A program made the position numbers and the translations under genes. 64,000 bases of DNA from Marisa cornuarietis (taxonomy: Eukaryota > Mollusca > Gastropoda > Architaenioglossa > Ampullariidae), in contig SMMW01000130.1 of the NCBI GenBank assembly GCA_004794655.1, positions 1,240,001-1,304,000 of the forward strand, written 5' to 3'. The notes beneath the pieces were generated by a model that was given only the letters and a program-made list of their open reading frames with translations, was not told the origin of the DNA and searched no databases. Of the stretch, positions 9,888-21,789 are shown piece by piece (position 1 is the first letter of the stretch; the number at the start of each line of letters is the position of its first letter).

Positions 9888-10203
9888 CTTTTGCCGGATC
9901 CGCTGTCAGTGGAGAGGTTCGAATGATTAGCATACTACAGCCGGACACAGGTTGCAAGAGACCAGAGCCCGGAGTCCTGATAATGGTGGGCGAGTCTCTC
10001 CGGTGTCTGTATCTTTGTGATCAAGCACCAACGATGTAGCAGATTTGTCGAATATGTCAAATAGGATTGATAACAAAGATACAGACACAAGAGACTCGCC
10101 CATCAGTATCGCGGCTTTACGCCTCGGTCTATCGAAATCTGCGTCCGGCTGTAGTATGGTAATCACTAAAACCTCTCCAATGACAGCGCTTCCGGCTAAA
10201 TGA
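9888..10203. mobile_element. Long inverted repeat (MITE or fold-back element)
   Basis: The left arm (about 9888-10022) and right arm (about 10068-10203) are inverted copies with roughly a quarter of positions differing, around a spacer of about 45 bp. Matching pieces include CATACTACAGCCGGAC in the left arm against GTCCGGCTGTAGTATGG on the right, and GGGCGAGTCTCT against AGAGACTCGCCC. A transcript would form a long imperfect hairpin. No target-site duplication is evident. Confidence 0.7.
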
Positions 10204-10605
10204 CCAAGGTACCTAACACACGCTCACACATCCTAACAACTTTATCGCACTGTCGGCTGTTTGCCCTGTAAATAAGGTGTAGATATCAAACTTTCTGTAC
10301 GACATTCCTGTTATACCCGTTACCCACTCAACCAAACTGTTGACACTATACACACAGTTTACACTAATAAAGTCTAATAAATATTGTCTTTCTTCAGTAA
10401 GTGTATCAGGAGTCACAGGCAGTAACTACGGGTGTGTAGAGTGTAGAGCGACGAGTAATAACGACAGTAGCGACGTTGTCTGAACACTGCACGTGCCTTC
10501 ATTCTACAGACGTGTAGGAGACAGCGAGTGTTTGCCAGCATTATGGGTGTAATGGAAACTACATCCGGACAAACACTTTGAGAGGCATTAACATGGGGCT
10601 CATGT
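10204..10605. other. Unassigned spacer
   Basis: No gene or repeat signature was recognised between the inverted repeat and the LINE tail. Confidence 0.35.
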
Positions 10606-10623
10606 GACGACGACGACGACGAC

Positions 10624-10708
<85 letters not shown>

Positions 10709-11195
10709 TCCATTTGTAATGCGCAGGTATCCATTCGAAGAAAGCTCATTGCGCAGCAAAAACAAAATAAATTAAAAAAAACAAACCAGGAAAGTAAAAA
10801 ATAAAGACACAAGTGTTGCTTGGTTGTTTAAGTTTAAGTCCGTTTTAAATAAACAGATGGGTCTTCAGTCTTTTTCGAAACGTGGTTGGTGAGGTGATGG
10901 TGGACAATGACGATGGCAGACCATTTCACAGTTTAGGTGCCGCGTTTTTGAAGGCCCTGGCTCCAGTGTTTGTGTCTTCCACTGCAGGAAGACAGAAGCG
11001 TGACTGGGAGCCAGAGCGCAGACCACGTGACGGTTGGTAAGGAGGAACTATCTCTTGTAAATATTCAGGAGCAGTTTTAAATATGCAGGACTGTGCAACC
11101 GAAAGCACTTTGTGATCAATGCGCTTGTTCACTGGGAGCCAGTGAAGGCTCTGTAGGATAGGCGTGATGTGCTCAGTGGACGAATGTCAGCTCTG
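10606..11195 (-). mobile_element. LINE-A (L2/CR1-like) 3' fragment with long (ATC)n tail
   Basis: On the minus strand the 11132-10926 frame encodes the reverse-transcriptase C-terminus: KRIDHKVLSVAQSCIFKTAP, EYLQEIVPPYQPSRGLRS and RFCLPAVEDT. These match the LHWLPV..RI..K-type terminus of Jockey-superfamily LINEs. The 3' UTR follows, ending in about 25 ATC/GTC triplets at 10609-10709. The copy is 5'-truncated. Confidence 0.8.
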
Positions 11196-12340
11196 TCCAG
11201 TAATGTAACTCCGCCTCTTGCTACACCCAACGGAATCACGTTGTACCACGAGAGTCGACCCTAGCCTCTTGTCCTTGCAATGCAACTTCGGAATTTTTTT
11301 CCCGTTCCACAACCAAGCTCGCATGTAAAAAAAACTCTATATTAAAACTATTTTTCCCATATAAAATAAATAACCTTCCCAAAACTATACATAAATACGG
11401 TATAATATACAGTACTGAATAGTACATGTTAATGGCATAGTAATATAGATAATAAAATAATAAAGAATATGTTATATTTATCAATCTTACCTTGGAGGAG
11501 ACCAAGATTGTCGATAACGGAGGTATAGGGTGATGGCGGGGAGGAGGGAGGGAGCCGAAGAGCAGACGGGTGCTGATTGAATCAGCTGATGAGACAAACA
11601 ATATTTACACTGTTTTTAACTGAAAACATTAAGATTGTCACTAAGACTACATTCTTTTTATGTCTTTTCACTACGACCTATAAATGACTCGAGTTCGTAT
11701 ATCGAATTTTCGCTCATAAGAAAGAACAAAATTTCCACGAATTTTTGGCTTGTATCTCGATTTACTCGTACATTCACTCGTATATAGAGATCTTACAGTA
11801 TGCCCGTAAACCTAGGTCTACTGAGTGTTGAGAACACACTCGGACACACACAGACTCCACAGAGCACGCCTGCAAACACTGAGTTCCACACGTATTCTTT
11901 CAGACAACAAATCACTAACACCTGTACGTGGGCTCGAACGTTTCTAATAATCGGGTGAACGTACAATATATTCTTTACTAAATAACAAAAGAAAAGTTCA
12001 TCACAAATATTCTACAGTGAGTCTACTCAAAAACAAATGTATACAAGCAGTTTATATTAAAGTCTGTTTTTTCTTCAAGTTCTCTCTTCTTCTGTTGTTG
12101 TTGGGGGGGGGGTTAACACGGCAAACAGTTCCACTCCTACAGTCTTGTTCAATGGCGTTGATCATACGGACAGCATACATCGACGAAACAACTCCGACAG
12201 TCTTAATGGCAGACAAATGATCAAGTCAATAATAATTCCCACAGTAGGTAAACGTAATCCACACAGTTATACAATCTTCCCAGGAGATCACACAGCAGCT
12301 GAGAAAATTAGTAAAGCTAGGAACCACACAGTCGCTTATC
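11196..12340. other. Unassigned AT-rich spacer
   Basis: No recognisable coding exon or known repeat was seen. A minus-strand frame at 11236-11601 (121 codons) is low-complexity Tyr/Leu/Ile-rich and has no family resemblance. Confidence 0.35.
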
Positions 12341-12344
12341 AATG

Positions 12345-12432
12345 ACAATCCACACAGTTAATTATCCACCCATTTAATATTTCTCCATACAGTTAATATT
12401 TTTCCACACAGTTAATATTTCTCAACACAGAT
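12345..12432. repeat. Short tandem repeat, about 19-bp unit
   Basis: Four to five degenerate units of CCACACAGTTAATATTTCT follow one another. Confidence 0.6.
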
Positions 12433-13170
12433 AATATCAATTCTGACTTCTTTCACAAATTCTTCCTTCTACCCGACTCTCACATCTGCTTCTCTTTTCC
12501 AATTTCTCAACAACGCCCACTATATCAACATTAAATCCAGGGGTGACAATCCCTACTAATAACAAAAATACACAAGGGCGACAACCTCGTCGCATCAATC
12601 AATCAGGGGTGGTAACACATGTTCATAACACTGAGCGCACCTGTTTTTAAGCCGCATCCACTAAATTGTTTAAAAATCTTATTTTTTCACAAATAAGCTG
12701 CACTGGTTTACAAGCCGCAAATATATACATGACAGCTGCATCGTAGGCATTTCGTCTCGTTTTCGGCATGACGAGGGTGTGTGCTTCAGGAGCTGATCTG
12801 AATGCTTCAATTGTATGCGGCTTTGATTTAAAAATGTGAACAGTTTACACTGTAACCACGGGAACAATTAAAACTTTAACACGAAGCTCATCGAAATATT
12901 AATCGGAATCTGAAAAATTCGCAGACAAGTCGCATCACTATATGACGAGTGTTCATAGAGTGCCTTGTTCAAAAATGAAGTCACGTGACATAAGAAACGA
13001 TCGACCTTACCACCTTCACTGCCTACTTGAAAAGCACAAAACATTATCTCGCCTGCTTATAGGTTTGCTGTATATAATAATAGGTCTCTGTTTTAATGTC
13101 TTCGATCTCTATGAAAAGGAGGATCAGACATTCTTTGCATCTTAGCCCTAGGTACTGTTTCGTTAGTTCA
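12433..13170. other. Unassigned spacer
   Basis: Nothing supportable was found here. Confidence 0.3.
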
Positions 13171-13222
13171 TGCGTGCGTGCGTGCGTGTTCGTGTTCGTG
13201 TGCGTGTGTGTGCGTGTGTGTG
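13171..13222. repeat. (GTGC)n/(GT)n microsatellite
   Basis: A run of GCGTGC and GTGTGC units, shortly followed by a G9-10 homopolymer at 13230-13242. Confidence 0.85.
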
Positions 13223-14389
13223 CTTAAAGCTTGGGGGGGGGGGAAGTCGTGGCTTATAGTCCGAAATTTACGGTTCTCCTCGAAAAGCCGAGATAAGCTG
13301 CACTTTGTTTGATGAGTAAAGTATTTTTGTATTTGCTATATTTACATGATTTTCAATTGTTTGGAAAATAACATTTGACAAGGCAGAAACATCAGTGTCA
13401 ATGAAAGTGACTAGCAAGCGTCTCAAATTGACTAAAAACAATCAAAGAGTTTATGAGAAAAACATAAATATCGCGTTAAAAACGAAGGGCAAGATACACT
13501 TGTAATGTCGGTGTGACAGTGCGTTGTGACGACGAAATCTTAATCGCTGGTAGAGTGCTAGATCGTCCCACGAACTGAGAGGATTGGTTCTATTTCGAAA
13601 TACTCTGTTTCTGCAAAGATTTCTTTCCGCTTCACACAGCATCAAGTATCCAGCCTCCATCTACAGCGAGCCTCAAGCTAGTTAGGTTGGAGGGCGGATC
13701 GGATGGCGGGAGTGGCCTAAAGTTGCGACTAGACCCACCCTTAATTGCACTTAGAGACTGGGTCTGTAAGCGACAAGACCCCGCCCCCCGGGTGTGAACA
13801 ATATATATATATATATAACAGTTTGCCTGGTTTTGTTGCACAGTTCATCGTCTACTACTGAACGTGGACGAGGATTTCCTCAGGTATGTGGTAAGTTTTG
13901 GTGTGTGTAGTTGAACGACGTTTGTAGATTTTGCCATCCAACTGTCTGCTGTTAAATTTCACCGCAGTTCGGGTGGTCTTATTACAGTGATACCGAAATC
14001 TTCAATAATATTAACCATCAAAATACCTTATGACTGTGATAACTGTTTTAAATAAGCAAATCTTTGACTGGTGACGATATGAGTGTTCTAGCTTACCTAC
14101 TGGATCAGACTAAACGTATCTTTCTTTTTCTGGAACATTGACAGTCTAGCCCTTATCTCTGAAGAGACGATTTGCTCAGGTAGGTAGTTAATATACGGCC
14201 CTGGTCAGCTCTCCCACTGGCAGCAACATTCATAGTCTAGTCTGTGTCTTTGGGAAGAGGATTTGCTCGGTTATGCAGTTAACATAAACGTGTGGTCGCG
14301 TTTGTAGGCGTGTATCTCGAGGACGGAAGGAGGGTATTCACCTACTGACACATGACACATGACAGATAGGGACCTACACTTTCTTTCTC

Positions 14390-14660
14390 AACTTTTGTTT
14401 CTCCTGTTTGCTAATGCTGATGACTTTTACCGACTTTGAACAACTGTACATAACCATCTAAATGTTTTCCGTATGAGGCAGCAAAGAGACCCTAGCTTGA
14501 AGGTCAACCTGCCTCAATCTAAAATTGCTTTCCTATAATTGATTCTAGGCTGTTAGGGAACAAGGGTCATATGGGAAGAAACCATTAACAGAATTTATGC
14601 ATATATATATATATATACTTAGGGCTTAGATTCACTACAATGCCATTAAGCAAGCTTTTG
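14390..14660 (+). pseudogene. Relic LINE reverse-transcriptase fragment in module B
   Basis: Homologous to 4800-5100 and 35530-35800. The KVNLPQSKI-coding stretch is recognisable near 14500-14530, but the rest is frameshifted. Confidence 0.5.
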
Positions 14661-16638
14661 ACTAGCTTTTGTTTCTTTTGTATCTAACGGGGGTTCCTGT
14701 GCCATAAGTGGCCAGCCGTGTGTTGTTTGGTGCCGCCTAGCAGGAAGTTAGTTGGGGTACCCCTGCCCCCTGTATCCCCTAGGGTTAAGAACAGGTCCAG
14801 GGTGCTAGACAGCGCTGCTGACCAAAGAGCCTTCAGGTGGCGACTAATCTCGACTCTACCACACCTACAGATACACAGAAATACATTGACAGCATTCATA
14901 CATGCACACCTAGAACAAATTCACTTTTATGTATCCATTCATCGTTTTCTGTAAAGACTTTAGAAAGGAAAGAGTTCAGTAATTTATAGGCATTAGCAAC
15001 ACAAACACAGAGACACGCGCGTGCACGTGCATACACACATGCACCTAGATGTACGAATATGCATGTCACGGCCAAAGTCAGAATTTTGTCAAAGTGGGAA
15101 GTGTCCGGCCACATCGGGAAACGGCTATTGTCGTTGTCAATTGGCCGGCTAATCTCCGATCTTTTCTTGATTTTAGGATTTTGCTGCCAGTTTGCGAAAT
15201 GACATGAAACGATCGGCAAAAGTCGGAAGAAAGAAAAGTTATGCGCAGATTTTAGTGGTTCTGTATAATTTCTTACTTTATATTGATTATTAATTATAAA
15301 TTATCAAACTCAATTATGTGTAAAGCTTGTAAATCATAGCACATTATCAATCTCTTATCATCACTTGTTACTTGTTACTTGTTACAATAGGATGAACTTT
15401 TATGACATTTCGAATTACACAACAGTTTGTTATTTGAACATTTTCAGCGATTTGTTGCGCACTTAGTAGTGAAAGTGCATGGAGTGTAGTCTTGGCCGCC
15501 TGTCAATGATTGGGAAGACACGACAGTTCGTAGTGACTTTTCTTGTGTGCCAACGGATTCCAGTGTAAACAGTTTCTCGTGCAGAATGGAAAACTCAATT
15601 CTAGAATACAGTTGTTTGAGAACACCATGTCTGGTATAAGAATGCGTACATTTTCTCCAACTTTCGCCGCTAGGAATTTTGCTTCTGAATTTTTAAGCAT
15701 CTTCGCACCTTGAGCTTGTAAACTAACATGAGCTGCTGACCTCTTCTTCCTGATTTCTTATTTATTATGACAGCTTGCAAGTGATTATCCCTCCGTACCC
15801 TTCGTCTACTTCATTACTTATTCCACAAATTGCACGGACATCTTTGCCGCAGGACCCACAAGAATCGGCTGAAGTCCACTCTTTTTCACACACTGCACAG
15901 AATAGTTTCGCATTGTTGTTGTCAGGAAACCGGTCTGAACTTTCCGATGGTTCCACTGCCTACCGGAAAGTCTTGTATCAGGAAATCGAATTTTGGCCAG
16001 CGATTTCCCGCCGCTTCACGAAATAGCCGGCAACAGATACACTAGTCATTTCAAGTTCATTGGACCTTGGCCACAGCTCTCAGCCAAAATGCGAAATGGC
16101 CGGCCAACTTGAGAACTGGCCTAGCTTCTAGCTTTGGTCATAACCTGTGTACAATACATACACACATACACCCTCCTATACTAATGTATCTACACCATTC
16201 ACATACACCCTCATGTACAAATATGTATACAACATACACATACACATAATGATCGAGAATAGTTTTATCCTTTCTATCTGGGTTATTAGACTTTTTCAAA
16301 GAATGTCTAGAGGATTTTAAGTATGAATTTCCCCAAATCTGGGTGGATAGCCCTTCTTTTCTCGAGACGTGTACAAATGTCACCATGAACAGACTGAGGT
16401 TATAAGTATAGGTATCAAGAATCTACCTGCAAACCCTGCACCTTCAGTCATATCAAGACGGATACTGCAGTCTTTTATCTGCAAGAATTCACTTTGAGTT
16501 AGTAACTCATCACCTCTGAGCCCTTCATGTGGAAAACGACTGTCAGATCCCCTGAACTGTATCCGTCGTTTACCTCATAGCATTGTCACCATGGTTATCA
16601 TGTGGTTTATCTTGTATGACTTTTTTGGTCCCAGCAAA

Positions 16639-18089
16639 ATGTCCTGCAACGATCGGCGACAACTTGTGTCGTTTCCTTCGAAAGCCTTGTTGTGCTTCAT
16701 TCTGATGATGCTCAGCAGTGACGGCGGTGTTGTTGATGGACTGGAGAAGCGAACAGTCGAGGTGACCTCCCTGCAGCAACTAACAGTGAGCATGCGGGAG
16801 CTAGAGGCAGAAGTGACCGCACTGCAACGTGATGTCAACCGGGGGAAGAGACGAGCCGGTGAGTGAGTGAGTGAGTGAGTGAGTGAGTGAGTGAGTGAGT
16901 GATGAATGCAGTATTTTAGGAAGATAAAAAAGCGGGTGCATTGTGTTAAAAATAGAAAACAACAAGAATTCCCCTAAAATACCTAGTTGTTGATTTGGAG
17001 AAAATCCGTTTTTAAACAGTAAAAGTGCCTAACAAGTATACCTACGATGTGCCTTAAATCCCCAATGTATTGGCAATCTATTGGCAAACAAGTTTCAACT
17101 TAGTCTAGCACGTTGACAGATAGCAAGTTCCAAAGTCTTGCACTTTATCCCAAAAACCCCTCGTTCTCTGTAACCTTCACACCTGACCAAAGGTATGTCT
17201 TTGACATACCTTTGCCAGACTCGATCATAATATAAACATATTATGTGCGACGACATTTTCCAAGTGAAGTGTTGCCTTATAAACGTCTTTACCTCACACC
17301 GGTTCTTCACCAGAGATTAGGGAGATTAATTAGAAGTATGTGGGGATGTTTGTATCGCCAGTGTTGTTTTAAGTAATCCTGACACCATGAATACTGAGAT
17401 CAACCCACTTTCTGCGCCTACCTGCTACTCGCTGTCTGTCTTTTCTGATCTTCTTTTTTGGAGAGCTCTTTATACTTTTACCTTGTAAGACTCTTTGATT
17501 TCAGTGTCTTTTACTGCATACTCCTCCCAAGTGACAATCACAACAGGAAACCAGGGAATCTTTGTGTTTAACATGGTTGTATCCAACATTGGTAACGGCT
17601 ACGACCCTGTGACTGGCGTCTTCACCGCCCCATGCTCAGGGACTTACTTATTTCTACTAAACATTATGCTGGCCAGTCCCAACAACATCATCGGGGTCGC
17701 CATCGACAAATCCGGAACACTGCTGGGTATGTGCGCCTGCGTCATAGTCTGATTTTTTCACGCGCTTTTACAATCCTCAATACTTTGTTTTACTATTAAA
17801 ATAATTTATTCAGTAATTTAAATTATTATAATTTTGGTTAAGGAAGTAAATTTTAAAAGCAATAATTATGGCTGATAATAAATAAAGACGTTAAAATGCA
17901 CAAGCTTTCATTCATATCATTGCAGGGCTGGCATTTGCTAAGAGCAAGATTGACTACTGGGACAAGGGCATGTGTCACGTGACTGTTCACCTGAACTCTG
18001 GCGACAGGGTGTACGTGCGGCACACCTCCGGGGTGCCACAGCTCTATGGCGGGAGATGGTCAACTTTCACTGGAGCCCTGATCCACTAA
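16639..18089 (+). CDS. C1q domain-containing secreted protein, type I, copy 2 (3 exons)
   Basis: Exons are 16639-16858, 17505-17726 and 17926-18089, giving 201 residues with both introns phase 1 and GT-AG. The start MSCNDRRQ is the ATG shared by the MSC-type copies. Order: signal peptide (about 8-34), dibasic LEKR, a coiled coil (LQQLTVSMRELEAEVTALQR), then a C1q domain with VVSNIGNGYD, TGVFTAPCSGTYLF and GMCHVTVHLNSGDRVYVRH. The PYSG of its sisters is PCSG here, adding a cysteine. The C-terminus ends IH, lacking the final AD of sisters. The hexamer that is AATAAA after copy 1 is AATAAT here. An RTE-like LINE has inserted about 290 bases downstream of the stop. The role as a secreted recognition protein is inferred from the family. 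Confidence 0.87.
16859..16903 (+). repeat. (GTGA)n tract forming the 5' splice site of intron 1, copy 2
   Basis: About 11 units begin at the exon border (GCCG then GTGAGTGAG), as in copies 1 and 6. Confidence 0.9.
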
Positions 18090-18390
18090 ACAGCCAATGC
18101 AATCACGGCTGTGAAACTGTCATTTTCATAGTTTTTTTTCAATTTCCACAGCACAATCAGTCAAAGAATTACACTTACATGTATAACCGTTTAGCGTATC
18201 TTGATAGTAACTTGGAGAATAATTTATCCAAATAGAGTTAATAGACCTCTAGTGTAAGAAATTCCGTTTGCGTGTTTCTCTATCATTTGTGTGCCGTACT
18301 CTTTGTTCACACATTTTTTTTTACAAGACACCATGACCTCACTTACCTCACTTCCTGTTGAAAATAACGGAATTCTCGTTCTTCTTCTTC

Positions 18391-19905
18391 TTATTCCTTT
18401 TCGCCCCCAGTGGAGCATAGGGCTGCAACTACACCACGCCAGCGAACCCGGTTCTGGGCCTCCCTCCCCAGTTGGGTCCATGTCATTCCAGCTGCCTCCG
18501 CCTCGCCGTGGACCGATCTTCTCCACGTCTGTCTGGGTCTCCCAACCCTGCGTCTCCCCTGTGGGTTCCAGTCCAGAGCTTGTCGTGTTAGATTTTCGGC
18601 CGGCTTTTGCAGGGTGTGGCCGATCCAGCCCCACTTTCGCTTCTTGATGTCTTGGCTGGCAGGTTTCTGGTTGGCTCTCTCCCACAGGTATGCATTGGAG
18701 ATTCTCTCGGGCCATCTGATGTTGAAAATGTGCCGCAGACATCTGTTTATGAATGTTTGAATCTTCCTGGTGATGTTGTTTGTTACACGCCATGTCTCAG
18801 ACCCATATAGAAGGACAGATTTTACGTTCGTATGAAAGATGCGGATCTTGGTATGTTGAGATAGTGCCTTGGAATTCCACATAGGGTCGCAGGATGTGGA
18901 ATGCTTGCCTGGCTTTATTTATTTTGCTTCTTACATCTTCATCAGCACCTCCATCTTTGGTGACTATGCTGCCTAGGTAGGTGAAGCGGTCAGTCTCTGT
19001 AATACATTCCCCGTGTAGCTGAAGTGGGGCTTCTTGCTTGTTGTTGATCCGCATTACCTCTGTCTTCTTGATGTTGATTGTCAGGCCAGTTGTCGCTGCT
19101 TCTTCTGAGAGCCGAGTGAGCTTTGTCTGTGCATGTTGTTGCTTGTGGGACAGCAGGCTGATGTCGTCTGCAAAGTCGAGATCTTCAAGTTGCATGGCAA
19201 AGGTCCATTGAATGCCTGTGTTGCTGTTAGAGGTTGTTCTTTTCATGATCCAGTCTATGACGATCAGGAAGATTGTCGGCGAGAGCATGCAACCTTGCCT
19301 TACTCCAGTCCTCACTGCAAAGGGGTCCGTCAGCTTCCCATTGTGGATCACCTGGCATGTCGAGTCCTCATACAGCTGTTGGATGATGGCAATGAACTTT
19401 GGTGGAAATCCGTAGTGCTGCATCAACTTCCAGATGGTCTCTCTGTCTACGGAGTCAAATGCCTTCTCAAAGTCCACAAATGTCATGTATAGTGGGGACT
19501 GCTATTCGATGGACTGTTCAATAATGATTCGCAGTGTAGCAATATGGTCTGTGCATGATCTACCCTGCCGAAAGCCTGCCTGTTCTTGCCGCAGTCTCTT
19601 GTCTAGGGTATTCTTCAGTCTGTCCAGCATGATTCTGGTCAGCACCTTGCTGGGAATGGACAGTAGCATAATCCCACGCCAGTTGCTGCACTGGGTAAGG
19701 TCACCTTTCTTGGGTAGCTTTACCAGATAGCCAAGTTTCCAGTCTGCTGGAACTTGCTCCTGCGTCCAAATTTTCTGCAGCAGGGGGTGTAGCATCTCTG
19801 CTGCGGCTGTTGGATCCGCCTTGAGTGCCTCTGCAGGAATGCCATCTGGGCCTGCCGCCTTACCAGTTTTCAGAGACTTGATGGCTTTGATGATTTCTGC
19901 CTTGG
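18391..19905 (-). pseudogene. RTE-like LINE ORF, reverse-transcriptase part
   Basis: The reverse transcriptase is distributed over three open stretches: 19502-19795 and upstream; 18797-19486, containing DFEKAFDSVDR and LDFADDISLL; and 18391-18882, the C-terminus. TAG replaces an expected Trp codon at about 19499-19501, and one extra base near 18883 shifts the frame. The catalytic FADD box is intact. Confidence 0.85.
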
Positions 19906-21510
19906 TTGGTGGGTTGGTGGGTTGGTGTTCACCTGGAGTTGCTCGGTGACTGGGGCAATGTCCAAAATTGTTGCTGGTGGTGGCCGGTTCAGTATTTCTT
20001 TAAAATGTTCTGCCCAGCGAGATCTTTGTTCTGCATCCCCAGTAATGACGTTGCCATTTTTATTTTTTACTGGCCTGCATGCATTGATGTTTTTCCGTCC
20101 TGACAGAGTTCTTGTAATTTCGTATAGTCTTTTCATGTTATTTTGCCCAGCTGCTTGTTCTGCCTCTTCTGTCATCCTGTGTGCGAACTGTCTCTTGTCG
20201 CCTCTTGCACTCTTCTTCACTTCTCGGTTCATCTCCCAGTACTTTGCTCTGAGCTCTTCTTTTTCCTGCTGGTCTTGACACTGGCTGATCTTCTGCTTCA
20301 GCTCTTTCCTTTCCTCTATCTTTTTCCAGGTCCCTATGCTCAGCCATTCCTTGTGTTGTTTCTGTTTCTTTCCCAGAACCCGTTTGCAGGCGGCCTTCCA
20401 GGTCTCCTGTAATCCTGTCCAGTGGTTGGCCACTGTTTCTTCAAAGAGTCCCTCCAGTGCCTCAAACCTGTTTTTGACTTCACAGTTGAACTCTTCTTGC
20501 TTCCTGCGATCTCTAAGAAACTGCACGTTGAATTTGTGGTGTGGTCTGTCTGATGACTCATGGAAGGACCTCAGCTTTATCTTCAAAGCTGCTACAAGCA
20601 GGTGGTGGTCTGAGGCTGCATCTGCACCACGCCTTACCCTGACATCCAGCAGACTTCTTCTAAACTGTCGATTAATGGTGATGTGATCGATCTGGTTTTC
20701 TGTCTTTCCATCTGGTGAAGTCCAAGTGGTCTTGTGGATGGTTTTGTGAGGAAAGACTGTGCCTCCGATTACAAGGTCATTAAACAAGAAGAAGTCTGTG
20801 AACAGCTCACCATTCTCATTGCAGTTGCCCACACCGTGCTTTCCCATTATGTGTTCTTTATCCGTGTTTTCATCTCCAACTTTGGCATTCATGTCGCCCA
20901 TGATGATCTTCAGGTCTCGTCTTGGAGTACGATCAACCAGCGCTTGTAGGGAGTTGTAAAAGTCCTCATTCTCCTCTTCTTTTGCTGCGTTGGTAGGTGC
21001 ATAGCACTGGATGATGGTCATCTTTCTTCCTTTGGAGTTGAACCGAGCTGCCATGAGTCGTGGCGAAACTGGTTCCCATGATATTAGTGCCCTTGCAGCC
21101 TCCTGTGTCATCAATACTGCTACTCCTTGTGAGTGGTCATGGTCAGGGTCTTCATGTCCAGAGTAGATGATAGTCTCTCCTGACGAGAGTCTGGTCTGAC
21201 CACTACCATTCCATCTGGTCTCGCACAGGCCAATGAGCTTGATGCCATAGTTCTTCATCTCCTGTGCTACCTGAGCTGATTTTCCTCTCTCGTATAGGGT
21301 TCTGATGTTCCAGGTCCCTATCCTGGTTTTTGCCTTGGCCGTAAGAAGATAGGTCGGCGAGCTGACTTCCCGAAGGCTTTCGCCAGCACGCGTCATAGGC
21401 CCCTCCAAAGAGGGATCTTCCCGTCCAGGCTCTCGTTGTGGTAGTGTTGTAGTTGTAGTTTCTGTAGCAAGGGTTGTTTTACAGGGTGGGGTTGCTAACC
21501 CCACGCCCAA
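19870..21510 (-). pseudogene. RTE-like LINE ORF, endonuclease and linker part
   Basis: 546 codons stay open from the MGVGLATPP start to a frameshift in the CCAACCCA-repeat tract near 19905-19925. Endonuclease signatures are listed in the element entry. After the shift, the proper frame continues PTKAEIIKAIKSLKTGKAAG into the reverse transcriptase. Confidence 0.85.
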
Positions 21511-21570
21511 CCCTCCTCCTTCATCCGGGCTTGGGACCGGCAGGTTACCCGGGGGGGTTTCCAGGCGGAG

Positions 21571-21745
21571 TTAACGGAATTCTCGTGGATAAACGATATT
21601 TTCATTCTCCATCTCCAGAGGAAAGAATTTCATTAACGAGAATAGGTACTGGCTAATTGTCCAGCGTGACGACCATTGAACAGGTTAAGAGGTCATCAGA
21701 TGCTCTAAAGGCTGGTAGTGTGGAAATGGAAATACGCTATAATAG
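21571..21745 (+). repeat. Displaced remainder of the copy 2 3' flank
   Basis: It resumes the module 3' flank (GGAATTCTCGTGGATAAACG, TTAACGAGAATAGGTACTGG, GAGGTCATCAGATGCTCTAA) right after the LINE, confirming that the LINE landed in an existing C1qDC module. Confidence 0.8.
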
Positions 21746-21789
21746 ATAATACACAGATTCATATATTTATGCAGATTAAAAATTCGTTT

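Larger units (their letters stand above)
13820..18377 (+). repeat. Segmental-duplication module B (type I C1qDC gene plus flanks)
   Basis: It aligns with modules at 3920-7860 and 35010-38980, starting at the ACAGTTTGCCTG..TTTGTTGCAC block. The 3' flank is split by the RTE-like LINE at 18379-21570 and resumes at 21571-21745. Part of it (14885-15600) is closest to 23718-25060, including the pre-insertion site described in the findings. Confidence 0.7.
18379..21570 (-). mobile_element. Near full-length RTE-like LINE retrotransposon
   Basis: The 3.2-kb element runs on the minus strand between two copies of TAACGGAATTCTCGT (about 18364-18378 and 21572-21586), a 15-bp target-site duplication. It interrupts the 3' flank of C1qDC copy 2. 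The single ORF starts near 21510. It encodes an APE-type endonuclease (GTWNIRTLYERGKSAQV, LIGLCETRWNGSG, MGDMNAKVG, ASDHHLLVAAL), then a reverse transcriptase (GPDGIPAEAL, NWRGIMLLS, FVDFEKAFDSVDR, GVRQGCMLSP, FADDISLLSH, TYLGSIVTKDGG) and the C-terminal WIGHTL..P and GRPRQTWRRS. It ends at the stop near 18391 and an (AAG)n tail. Length and single-ORF layout fit the RTE clade. Three lesions break it: frameshifts near 19910 and 18883, and W-to-TAG near 19499. Confidence 0.93.

Noticed and set aside
10559..10812. Open frames encoding long poly-His, poly-Ile or poly-Met
   Set aside because: They are readings of the (ATC)n tail of LINE-A in different frames; the same occurs at 24712-24964.
19133..20959. 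Several plus-strand frames of 65-119 codons
   Set aside because: They are antisense shadows of the RTE-like LINE ORF on the minus strand.
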